A stretch of 64,000 nt of DNA from Phlyctochytrium arcticum (taxonomy: Eukaryota > Chytridiomycota > Chytridiomycetes > Chytridiales > Chytridiaceae), in the NCBI GenBank assembly GCA_025602905.1, contig JAHLKI010000004.1, forward strand, positions 1-64,000, written 5' to 3'. Under the pieces are notes generated by a model that made no database searches, was not told the origin of the DNA, and worked only from the letters and a program-made list of their open reading frames with translations. Below are positions 36,637 through 46,296 of the stretch, one piece after another. The first letter of the stretch is position 1. Every line of letters starts with the position of its first letter. A program made the position numbers and the translations under genes.

Positions 36637-36643
36637 TTTTATA
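36637..36643 (-). promoter_or_regulatory. TATA box of PLA2 copy 4
   Basis: TATAAAA on the minus strand, 122 bp before the ATG. Copies 5 and 6 have the same box in the same context (atataaaa preceded by ccc). Confidence 0.5.
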
Positions 36644-38189
36644 TGGGCAACGAGAGAGTCTCTGTTTCTCTCGGAGTCCTGCCAAAAATTCTGTTTTCGT
36701 CCCCGACTCCCCTTGGTCAACTGGTGTGCGGGCAAGGCCAGGGCCGTGCTACCGCCCATAAACCAGGAAACAAGCTGGAACGTCCGACAAGGTCCAACAC
36801 TGGCAACAAGTCAGGACATATTTGGAGGGTTCATTCAGAGCGAACCGGAGCGGTTAACAACCCCTTGCTCCCCTATATAAGTCCCCGAACAAATAAAACA
36901 TGACAGATAAAGTTTTAATTCGATGATTGAAATGCTTCATTTGTCCTGAGAAGAACTCCTGTCAAGTTGAACAGGGATTATTGTTTCTTCATATGCCAGG
37001 TCAATGGCAGCACGAGAGATTTTTTGCATGTACTCGAGTACGCACCCGTAATCGCAGGATTCATCAGCACAAGTGGACCACTGGACCACCAAGGCGCGGT
37101 AGGATCTTGTCGGAGTTTTGGGTTCAGACAAAAAATCTGCAAAGAACGTGGTACGGGAACATACCTCCTGAGGAATCGAATGCTCATGGAAGAGTCATGA
37201 TACATCTCACAAAGGAGGAAAAAGAAAATTTAATGGGTTTTAATTGTCATTATTGTTCGTGGGACCACTGATCTACACGTTTTCGTATGTACGATTATTC
37301 TCGAGTTCTGGAGCATTTGTATATACGAGTAATCACAAGTTTTTGCATGCAGCGAGAAGAAAAGGCAGAAACATTATACATCCCTCCGGTACAGTTGTCA
37401 GTAAATAAGATATCTACCGTTTACCCCAGGTCCCCGGGCCTTTTAGTGACGAAGACGGCGAGTTTGTCCAGGTCGGATGATTCCTCTGGCACATCACAAA
37501 TGCAAACATATCAAAGCTTTGCTGCGTCGATCAAGCGAGACAGTCCTTATAAGAACACACCACTTGGTGGTCAATAACAGAGGCCGGACCACTTTTTGAT
37601 TCTCTTTAGAAATCTGTCGCATTCTTTGTACAAACACCAGGAGCCTTTTCATTTGGTCGCCATCCGGCTGTGGCCATTTGATGGCTCGGCCGACAATGCA
37701 AAGGCTTCGGCCTCCTTGATGATCTTTGTCGTGCTGTTGGTATCGGCGGCATCTCTGCCCAGCCCCGGGGCAAGAGTACACAAATTTCCGTAAGGCCAGT
37801 AGCAGGGGTACTGCTTAGCTATGGGATAGGCAGTTTGGCAACCAAAAAAGACCATTTCAGTTGTCCCATCAGTGTCAATGTAGGTCAGTAAAGAAAGGCA
37901 AGGAATCCATCCCATTCAAGATTATTGAAAACTCATGCCAGTTCTCAATCCGCTCCTGGGATTGGAGATGCCATAGGTCCGCGGGGAGACGCTGCTGTTC
38001 ATGTTTGGTTCGTTGGGTGATATAGGCACCACCATGAAAATCTCGTCGAAGTTTGAAGGGTGATCTTCGCCCGATGCCGGCGGAAAATGGAGAGACAACG
38101 TCGTGGCGCAGCTGGCCAAATCACTTGAAATCAGCTCTCAAATTCTCAACCTTTCAGCACAAACAACCCGGCAAACAACCTTTCTAGCA
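36644..38189. repeat. Long duplicated 5' flank of PLA2 copies 4, 5 and 6
   Basis: The stretch upstream of copy 4 recurs, diverged, upstream of copy 5 (39171..40190) and in part upstream of copy 6 (42037..42620). Shared words include gcacgagagattttttgca, tcacaaatgcaaacat and aacacaccacttggtgg. No long open frame is kept among the copies. This places the duplication unit at about 2.6-2.8 kb. Confidence 0.7.
37649..37915 (-). CDS. Hypothetical 88-residue frame in the PLA2 5' flank
   Basis: A frame with a true ATG at 37915 reads MGWIPCLSLLTYIDTDG and later CYWPYGNLCTLAPGLG. It has four Cys and no signal peptide or known domain. A second frame in phase (37922..38119) precedes it after two stops. 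The other copy of this flank near 39.9 kb does not keep it, which argues against a gene. Confidence 0.15.
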   Translation of the reverse strand: MGWIPCLSLLTYIDTDGTTEMVFFGCQTAYPIAKQYPCYWPYGNLCTLAPGLGRDAADTNSTTKIIKEAEAFALSAEPSNGHSRMATK

Positions 38190-38450
38190 ACCTTTGCCAG
38201 CTTCCATTCATGTCTTTTCCGTTCTCGAACTTCAGTAGTTCCCAGAACTGAATTTACCAGAATATTTTTGGACTTCGGAACGTGACCGAACGTCAAAGCC
38301 GCACTAGGTACGCATAAGCTTAAATCTTCTTCCGAATATGCTGTACCGGTCGTCCGGGAACCAGGTGCATTGAACCGTGGGTCAAATTAATGAAAAAACC
38401 ACCAATAAATTGCACCATTTCACATATATCATATATCGTTTGTCCAATAC
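38190..38450. repeat. PLA2 inter-gene module, copy C
   Basis: Third copy of the 33229..33480 module (gccagcttccattcatgtc, gaatatttttggacttcgga, gcataagctt, accatttcacatat), directly 3' of PLA2 copy 5. Confidence 0.8.
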
Positions 38451-38553
38451 AGTTATGAAAATTATGGTCATTCAATCAAAAGTAAAATGTCTTTCTATAG
38501 CATAATAAAAATAAAAAGTGTAGGGATGTGTATAAGTAGGGGCTTCCAACAAT

Positions 38554-39047
38554 CTACAAATTACCATCTACAGTACTACTCGCCGCACGATTGATCCAGC
38601 AACTTTGACAGCAGTATATCCAAGCAGTAGCTTTACAAGTTTTGCTGCTCCCACAGATGGCCTTCAAATCCTCGTAGAACGCCAGATCGACACGTGCCTT
38701 GTTTGGTTTCAAAGTTTTGAGCGACTTGTAGTTATCGTAGCCAAAGTCATGACGAGCGCAGGCAGGTCGGAAATCAAATCCAAAGGGTCTATCGGGTGAA
38801 AAATCACAGCCGTCGGTGGCGAATATGAGGTTGTAGGGGGCCTCAGAGTACTCGTCAGAGTTCTTGAGGGCTTCGAGGAATTCGTCCCGGGATGAGGAGC
38901 CGGGTTGGGTCCATTCGAGAAGTAAGACTTGGCCTTCGGCAGTAGGTTGCTTGACTGCCAATGTTAATGCGGGTGCTACAGGTGCTCCAGAGATGAGGCT
39001 GGCGAAAGCCAGAATGAGGCGATGAATGAATGCATCAAAGAGAACAT
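38554..39047 (-). pseudogene. Secreted phospholipase A2, copy 5 (two frameshifts)
   Basis: Compared with copy 4, one base is missing in the signal peptide (atcgcctcatt versus atcgtcctcatt), so the ATG at 39047 leaves the frame after about ten codons. A second deletion of five bases in the last helix changes AWVYYTAV to AWIYCCQS. The catalytic block FDFRPACARHDFGYDNY remains. An open frame from 39087 bypasses the first lesion but begins without a signal peptide. Confidence 0.7.
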
Positions 39048-39163
39048 CTTGACTTGGATATGAGGTATGATGAAGGTTACTATTCACTCTCAGGAGGACA
39101 GACAGACTTGCTCGACAGGCCTGCTGGAGGATGCTGGAGGGAAATTCTTTCTCATCTCTGACT

Positions 39164-39170
39164 TTTTATA
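39164..39170 (-). promoter_or_regulatory. TATA box of PLA2 copy 5
   Basis: TATAAAA on the minus strand, 117 bp before the original ATG, still intact although the gene is broken. Confidence 0.45.
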
Positions 39171-40599
39171 TGGGTAACGAGGGTGCTCGAGTATCTCGGT
39201 TTCCCGTGGATGCCTGGTAAAACTTTTATTTTCGTCCCTTGCTGGAGACGTCGACAAGTCAACTGATAGGTAGACAGCCTTTGGAAATCAATGCTTGGAA
39301 ATCAATGCCCCCGAACAAAAAAAAAACCTGCAAGATAAAGTCCTGCGACTTCTGTCCAATTGAACGGGGATGTTTTCTGGATCCAAGGACTAGGTAGAGT
39401 CTTGCATGGTGGGGCCACTTTCATTGTCATAGGCCTGGGCAAAGGCAGCACGAAAGATTTTTTTCATGTACGCACCCCGTGGTCGGAGACTGAGTCAAGC
39501 AGCACAGCTGGAGCACTGGATATCCCAGATATCCCAAGCTTTGATATTAAATTGATAAGATCCTGTCGGAGTTTGAAAAAATCTGCAAGTGACGACAGCC
39601 CATGTTAGAGCAAATAAGAACATGATACGGGACCCTACCTTCTGAGGAGCTTTACTGTTCATGGAGTCATGGTACATCTGTGAAGGGAGGGAAAAGAAAT
39701 TTGTTTTTTTACCTTTCGTGAAGTGCCTTGCTTGAGTATGTACGATTATACTTGAGCATGCATACGAGTAAATCACATGCATGCATGGCAAGTGCAGCGG
39801 ACGTCCCCAGTTTATGATATTCCCTGTTTACCCAAGGCATTGCGGGGGACGTGGAAGGCGAGTTTGTTCAGGTCGGCTGATTCCTTTGGCACATCACAAA
39901 TGCAAACATGCTTTGCTGCTTCGATCAGGCGAGACAGTTCCAAAAGAACACACCACTTGGTGGCCAATACAGAGGCCAGAGAAATTGATTGATTTATTGG
40001 TACAAAAAAACTCTATTGATACAATCCAGTGCTGGGATTGTAGATGCGCTCGGGACGCGCGGCGACGCTGCTGTTCATGCTCGAAGTGTTGGATGAAGTT
40101 GGCACCTCTCGTTGGAGTTGAAGTTTGAAAGTTTTGAATGTGATGGGATAAAGATCCGTCGCCCGAGTGGGGGAAAGCCGGAACGGACACCCCTATTAGA
40201 CAACGAGAGCCGACCTCTCGTCTCCTATATCACGTAGTGTGCATGCTGCCCACTCTGCCATAGGCTAGATCTACAAGCTTGCAGAAGCATGGCACTGGGA
40301 ACCGCCCGCTTGCATCATGCGGTGAGAATATCACTCGTACAAGCACGGCGCAAGCGGAGTTCAACTTGTTTCGGAATCAATATGCTGTTCGTAGGAGATC
40401 ACCACAAGTCTACGGCAAATATTTCACAGCGATGTGCAAAGTCGGGGGATGGAGAAGGTGAAGCGAAGTGCAGATTAGTGTCTTGTACTAGTATGCCTGC
40501 AATAAATCTCGTCTGAGCCTGTGAATCTGCGATGTTTGACGATGTAGTGTCAATCCCCGCCTACTCCACTATTAATTTTGAATTCTCCAGTGGGTGATC

Positions 40600-40760
40600 A
40601 TCCTCAACAGAAACGGAACCTGTGCTTAATACTACTTTAGACCTGTTTCAGGATATTTTACCACTGATTGGGAATGCTTCCAGCCGGATGAGGATCGAGG
40701 GGTGGGCTCTCCGCGGCCGTCGACGCGGCTGATGGCCGGGATGGCACTGCGCAGTCCCTA
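40600..40760. repeat. 160-bp repeat, copy 1
   Basis: The stretch with actactttagacctgtttca, actgattggga and ctccgcggccgtcgacgcgg recurs at 42785..42940 in the same orientation. It is not part of any PLA2 coding unit. Confidence 0.75.
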
Positions 40761-40784
40761 AATTTTAGTGAGCTCGAAAAGACA

Positions 40785-40975
40785 TAAGAAGAAAAGGGGT
40801 TTGTAAGATCTATTTGAGGTAGGCTTTGTGCAGAGGGAAATTTCAGCAAAGACCCATCATCACCACCAACCACATTCTCACATCAAGGTTGTCCTCCGCG
40901 GATTTGACGTAAGACGCTCAAGGCAGCAGTGCGATGCGGCAGTCATAGGCAGCTTCCATTCACGTCCTTTGCTCT
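40785..40975 (-). promoter_or_regulatory. Orphan PLA2 promoter relic
   Basis: This segment matches the 5' flank of PLA2 copies 1 and 3 (gtttgtaagatctatt, cagcaaagacccatcatc, tcaaggttgtcctccgcgg, gtgcgatgcggcagt). The TATA part has been deleted and no coding sequence follows. It marks a lost eighth gene. Confidence 0.65.
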
Positions 40976-41260
40976 GCCGCGGCGGTCACTGCCAGCTTCC
41001 ATTCATGACTTTTCCGTTCTCGAAATTCACCAAGAGCCTAGTTCCCGGAACTGAATTTACCAGGATATTTTTGGACTTCAGAACGTCAAAGCCGCCCTAG
41101 GTACAGTATGCATAAGCTTCCCTCGGATCTTGTACCATAGGTCGCCCGGAAACCAGGTGAACTAAGGGTTTCGTTTTCAGGATCTGGACTGATATATGGG
41201 TCAAATCAATGAAAACTCACCATTTCACATAATTTCACATAAGTATATTTCCAACAAAAA
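40976..41260. repeat. PLA2 inter-gene module, copy D
   Basis: Fourth copy of the module (gccagcttccattcatg, ggatatttttggacttcaga, gaacgtcaaagccgcc, gcataagctt, accatttcacata), directly 3' of PLA2 copy 6. Confidence 0.8.
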
Positions 41261-41392
41261 TTAAGCAACTTATGGTCTCCATCAAAACTATATTAACGGT
41301 GTAGTTTTTCTATAACACAGTAAAAAATGTAGAGATATTCTAAAGGTACAAACCCCCAACCCAACATAGGTATATTTCCGATATCTAAGAAT

Positions 41393-41908
41393 CTAAGCAC
41401 TAGCATCTACAGTACTTTTTGGCTGCACCCCTGTCCCATACTTTATATAGCCTTCAACTCTGACAGCAGTATAATACACCCAAGCAGTAGCCTTACAAGT
41501 CCTGCTGCTCCCACAGATAGCCCACATATCCTCGTAAAACGCCAGATCGACACGTTCCTTGTTTGGTCTCAAAGTGTTGAGTGACTTGGAGTTATCGTAA
41601 CCAAAATCATGACGGACGCAGGCTGGTCGGAAATCAAATCCGAAGGGTTGATCGGGAGACTTGTCGCAGCCGTCGGTGGTAAACTTGAGGTTGTAGGGGA
41701 GGCCAGAGTATTTGTCAGAGTTCTTGAGGGCTTGGAGAAATTGGTCTCGGGATGAAGAGTCGATTTGGGTCCATTTGAGAAGTAAGGCTTGGCCTTCGGA
41801 GGTAGGTTGCTTGACTTCCAGTTCCGATGCGGGTGATACGGGTGCTCCAGAGATGAGGCTAGCAAAGGCCAGAATGAGGACGATGAATGAATGCATCAAA
41901 GAGAACAT
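41393..41908 (-). CDS. Secreted phospholipase A2, copy 6 (intact)
   Basis: This protein of 171 residues has the same signal peptide as copy 4 (HSFIVLILAFASLISG). LLLKWTQIDSSSRDQF, PYNLKFTTDGCD, FDFRPACVRHDFGYDNS with the His-Asp pair, and YEDMWAICGSSRTCK follow. It is the closest relative of copy 4. The Ala of PACARHD is Val and the Tyr after DN is Ser, both next to the active site. The tail ends KSTVDASA as in copy 4. Confidence 0.9.
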   Translation of the reverse strand: MFSLMHSFIVLILAFASLISGAPVSPASELEVKQPTSEGQALLLKWTQIDSSSRDQFLQALKNSDKYSGLPYNLKFTTDGCDKSPDQPFGFDFRPACVRHDFGYDNSKSLNTLRPNKERVDLAFYEDMWAICGSSRTCKATAWVYYTAVRVEGYIKYGTGVQPKSTVDASA

Positions 41909-42029
41909 CTTGAGTTGGATATGAGGGACGATGAAATGTTGCTATTCAATCTCTGGAAGATAGACAGACTTGGTCAACAGGCCTGTTGGAGGGAGGATGC
42001 TGGAAGGGAATTCTTTCTCATCTCTGAGT

Positions 42030-42036
42030 TTTTATA
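42030..42036 (-). promoter_or_regulatory. TATA box of PLA2 copy 6
   Basis: TATAAAA on the minus strand, 122 bp before the ATG, as in copy 4. Confidence 0.5.
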
Positions 42037-42784
42037 TGGGTATGGGTAACGATGGATTGCTAAAAAATTCAACTTTCCTGCCGCTGGTCAACCTTTGTGC
42101 GCGTAAATGACCAGGAAACGAGCCGGAGACATCGACAAGGTCCTGCAAGGTCCAACAAGTCAACTGACTTTACAGACTGGCTTGGGAATCAATGCAATAA
42201 TTGAGCAGTTAAACCGGCGGTTAAATGGTCAACTCCCCCATGTCCCCGAACACATAAAAACTGAGCGCGGATTGTGTTTGGATCTTTTTTCGGGCCTCGC
42301 GTCGGGCTCGCAAGGACCAGGTAGAACCTTCGATGGTGGTCTACTTTCATCGTCACAGGTCTGGTCAACGGCACCGCGAGAGATTTTTTGCAAGTACAGT
42401 ACGCACCCGTGGTAGCCGCCGTGGTCGGAGTATTTCATCCGCACAATCGGTTGAATCGGAGCACGCGAGCACGATCCAGGGAGCCCCAAGATTGATAAGA
42501 TGATAAGACCTTGTCGGAGTTTTGGGGTTCACACAAAAATCTGCAAGTTAGCAAGTAAACGGCAGCTGCCAGCCGGCGGCAGCAGACGTTTGTTCAACAA
42601 TGGGATACGGGAACATACCTCCGAACTCATCAGACAGTCAGTGAGGAGTTTCATCGCTCATGGGGACACGGTACTCGAGCATATCTTCTATGGGGGGGAC
42701 GTGAACGGCGCCGGGGACGGCGATGTGCACTTCAGAAACTATCTACAAAACGATTCTAGTGGTGGTCGGTCGGTCACCCTCAAC

Positions 42785-42940
42785 ATTTAAAGAAACCTGT
42801 GCAGAACACTACTTTAGACCTATTTCAGGCTATTTTAGCACTGATTGGAAATATTTCCAGATCGAGGGACGGGTTCTCCGCGGCCGTCGACGCGGCTGCT
42901 GGCCGGCATGCCAAAACGTATATTGTGCAGTCCCGAAAAG
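42785..42940. repeat. 160-bp repeat, copy 2
   Basis: Partner of 40600..40760, about 85% alike by eye. The rest of 42620..43550 holds no supported gene. Confidence 0.75.
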
Positions 42941-43553
42941 AGGGTCTTTTCAGAGTCTTGACCCACAAAACGAGACATTGTAGATTCATAAATTTATCAC
43001 AAGGGAGTTTCGAGTTGCAAGTCGATTTCATCCAGTCTTTCCCCAAACCTATGGCGTAGACAAAGTAAAACGCATCCGTAAAGTACGGGGTTTCTGGAAT
43101 AAGGATTACTTTGCCAACGCCCTTCACTGTGCAGCTTGGATCTATAGAAGCCGATCAGGAATTCTCGGGAGACCGTCAGTCAGCCAACTTCTATTGTACA
43201 CACCGCGCGAAGACTTGATTCAGGACTTGATTCCTGTGTCACGTCCCGCGATTCCGCGCAGATTGGGTCTTGCCCGGTCTCGCGACCTGCATAGCTGCAC
43301 TGCTGCTGCCTGCATATATATATAGGCAAAGCGTAAGGAAAACTCTGCCCCAAACCCGAAAACTCTGCCACCACTAAAATCGAAATTCTTGATGCATTGC
43401 AGAGCATCTCTCAGGCTCTCAGCAGAGCACTTGCCCAGCGTAACTATTCATTGAAATGTTGCTGGGCCAGCGCACTCATGTCCCTTCCAGTTCCGTTTGC
43501 TGTACCGACCTTCCTGAATGCGTTCGCCGACGAACAGGACATCGCATGGATTT

Positions 43554-43559
43554 TATATA
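43554..43559 (+). promoter_or_regulatory. TATA box of PLA2 copy 7
   Basis: TATATA lies 87 bp before the ATG, the same spacing as in copies 1 and 3. A longer TA run at 43313..43324 is farther away. Confidence 0.45.
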
Positions 43560-43640
43560 GAATGAGGGGCATTAAGACAAGTCTCATCAGGTTTTAACCC
43601 ACATCATTGCACTGTTTTCTGCTATACACCATCAGCCAAG

Positions 43641-44108
43641 ATGCATTTTCTTCTTACCCTGCTCATCTTGGCCTTGCCATTTATGGTGACATCGGCTCCT
43701 GCACCTTGCCCACCCACCGCAAAATTCGGATGCAAGAAACCAACCTCAGAGGGCGAAACCCTGCTCCTGCAATGGACCCAGCCCAATGAAGTGTCACGAC
43801 TCCAATTCGTAGAAGCCAACAAGACCATGGACGTTTTCTCTGCTCCCTCACCCTATAGCCTCATATTCGCTACCGACGGATGCGACAAATCACCCGACGC
43901 ATTCGAGAATTTCGATTTCGGACCTGCATGTGCGCGACACGATTTTGGATATGACAACTACAAAGCCATTGATGCTCTTGGTCCCAACAAGGACCGACTG
44001 GACCTGATGTTGTATCATGACTTGAGGGAGATTTGTGGGGATAGTGCGGCGTGTAATGCTGTTGCGATTGTGTATTACAAGGCGGTTCAGGTGGGTGGGA
44101 AACGGTAG
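43641..44108 (+). CDS. Secreted phospholipase A2, copy 7 (intact, opposite strand)
   Basis: This protein of 155 residues has a signal peptide (MHFLLTLLILALPFMVTSA). LLLQWTQPNEVSRLQF, PYSLIFATDGCD, then FDFGPACARHDFGYDNY with the His-Asp pair and LREICGDSAACNA follow. It is the most diverged copy: Arg of FDFRPAC is Gly, and an extra Phe/Glu/Asn replaces PDQPFG. Two additional Cys near residues 23 and 31 could make a third disulfide. It lies outside the tandem units and lacks their modules, so it may be the older member. Confidence 0.9.
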   Translation: MHFLLTLLILALPFMVTSAPAPCPPTAKFGCKKPTSEGETLLLQWTQPNEVSRLQFVEANKTMDVFSAPSPYSLIFATDGCDKSPDAFENFDFGPACARHDFGYDNYKAIDALGPNKDRLDLMLYHDLREICGDSAACNAVAIVYYKAVQVGGKR

Positions 44109-44867
44109 ATATTGAATATGTAGGATATCATCCCCACATCCCATGCAAAAGTTATGAATATGAGTTTTACACATAAAGTAGATATACATAGAGGAGTTTG
44201 TCCCTTAAATAATACAATCAATACACATAAATTTCTTTCCCCTCTTCTAAAATGTACCATGAGCAGTGACGCTCCATATAGGAGGTACCTCACGACATTA
44301 CGTTTATGTTGCTGCCGTCACTTGTGGATTTTTATCTGAACCCAAAACTCCGACGCTTACCTTGGTGCTCCAGTGTCGCTGCAGCCTGGTGCAGAGTTGT
44401 GCTGATTGAATTGATTGATGCACCGACCCACGTATGCAAAAACTCTCGGGCTGCCTTTGTGCCTTTGACCGTTCTAGTTTGACGATGACATTGATGAAGG
44501 TCCTGGCGGTCAGATGAGAGGGTCTCCTTCCGACACGCCCGACAGGCAAAAGTCAGACATTACTTTCAATCTGATCGTCAGCTGCAGAAAATGTATCTCT
44601 GCATCAATCCAGAAGACCCTCCTCAAAGACAAACCGCTTTGGCGAAGCGCGGTGAGTTGAAGGTGATGTTCTTGATTAGACCCCGTCGTCGACTGGCGTA
44701 CGGATGCGGCTAATTACGAAGAAGTAAGTTGCTGCAGAGTTGTTGGTGGTGGGGAAGGGACACTGGTGATTCATGCTGATGGTGTGTGGCAGACTTTCCA
44801 ACCTAACAAAATCTATTCTCAACGCAGTCCAGGACAGAATCCTTGCAATATCATTCATAAATGCACA

Positions 44868-45030
44868 TGGAAATAGCTGATACGTTTGTGAGCCGCCTCA
44901 AAAATCTTACGCCCAGCTCGTACGCTTAACCCGCAAATGATTCGAAACCATCTGCTTCTCAATTATTTGCCGGTTCCAGAGCAGATGAGACTTGCTGAAT
45001 GGTCAGTTTTACCTAAAGACGAGCCTCGGG
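44868..45030. repeat. Duplicated unidentified fragment, copy 1
   Basis: Words such as tggaaatagctgata, ttccagagca, gtcagttttacctaaagacgagcc recur diverged at 45769..45930. On the minus strand both read LLWN-QIIE-QMV. It may be a relic of a gene I do not recognise. Elsewhere 44109..46296 shows no supported gene; the open frame at 44992..45591 has no protein features. Confidence 0.5.
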
Positions 45031-45768
45031 CCGAAGTCCAATATCTTGCTCTGTGCACCTGTACTTTCCAGCATAAGGGTTCCGAAGTCTTTATGTGCCG
45101 TCGAATACAAAATTTCTTTCTCTCCAGGAAGTGTATCACATGCGCTAGCTTTCTTTGTCCATCTACTGGGAAATTATCTTTTTGTGAAGCCACGAAATAT
45201 TTCGGATTATGCTGGCTTCCTCGCGCTTTTCCCAGCGTTCTTGAACAAGAATGACCGTCATTTAACGCACAGAGACATCAGTCCCGTGATCGTGGACAAG
45301 AAATTTGCAACAGTTGTCCCAATTGCAATGCATATATGCGCGGGTCTTGTCTCGAACTATTCGGTGGCTCGCTTGCTGCGCGTGGGAATGCTGTCGTCCC
45401 GCATTGAGCGCCACATGAAAAGTGTCATAAATCTGCTGACCGCAAGTGTAGGTACATGCGGCAAAGTGGTATACATGACTGGAGAGTCTGAAATAGTAGC
45501 GTTGAGAGAGTGGTGGGACAGAGGTCGTTTTCATTCACAACACGGTAGTGAGGCCACGTTTGGGGTGGCAGACTTGATAAGGATCTTTTAAACAATTCCC
45601 CGTCCTTCGTTTGGCTGCAGGGTCAGCTACATCGAAGTTCACAGACGACGGTGGGGACGGGAAAGGATGTGGGGGAGGCTGTTCAACCGACAAAAGTCAA
45701 TTCCTGAGAGGTAGTACAGAATGGAACCCTTGTAAGATCGCTCGCGAGCATGCATACTTGGAAATAGC

Positions 45769-45930
45769 CGATAAACTCATAAGCCTCTTCAAGAATCTCA
45801 TACCGAGGAGCATAGGAGTCTCACCAAGCTCATGAACCCAACGCACACAGGATTGAAAAACCATTTGCATCTCAATGATCTGCTGGTTCCAGAGCAAATT
45901 TGCTAAAGTATCAGTTTTTCATAATGACGA
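45769..45930. repeat. Duplicated unidentified fragment, copy 2
   Basis: Partner of 44868..45030. The minus-strand reading MLWNQQIIEMQMVFQ continues into a 66-codon frame ending at 45697, broken in the other copy. Confidence 0.5.
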
Positions 45931-46296
45931 GCCCTGAAAAGTTATGACTTTGAGGAACATTGGAAATGACATTGATGACGCTGAAGCTTGCAATTGATTA
46001 GACAAAAATCGGGGGCCGGGAGGAAGGGGGACACGGCTTGCAACTAGTATCCGGAAATATTTCGAACGAGCCCTCAACGCAGATTTTAGTGGTCTAATCC
46101 CCTCTGCTGCGCGCAGTGAATGACACAGTACGAGTTCATCAAAACTGATCAGACGGGAATGTAGTGCCGACCCTTTTTGCAGTTAGGGGATACAGCGCTG
46201 CAAGTACGCCGATGAAACAAGAACGTAATTCCGCTCTGCGTCCCAACTTTAGACTCACGAACAAGCGCAGGAAAACGTTCGGCTGAACAAATCCGG

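Noticed and set aside
43045..43200. Possible retrotransposon integrase tail
   Set aside because: The reading WNKDYFANALHCAAWIYR loosely recalls the segment after a Ty3/gypsy integrase core, but no catalytic motif, long terminal repeat or further domain is nearby.
44992..45591. A 199-codon open frame on the plus strand
   Set aside because: It has no domain, no signal peptide and no matching copy; it overlaps a duplicated fragment whose other copy is not open in this frame.
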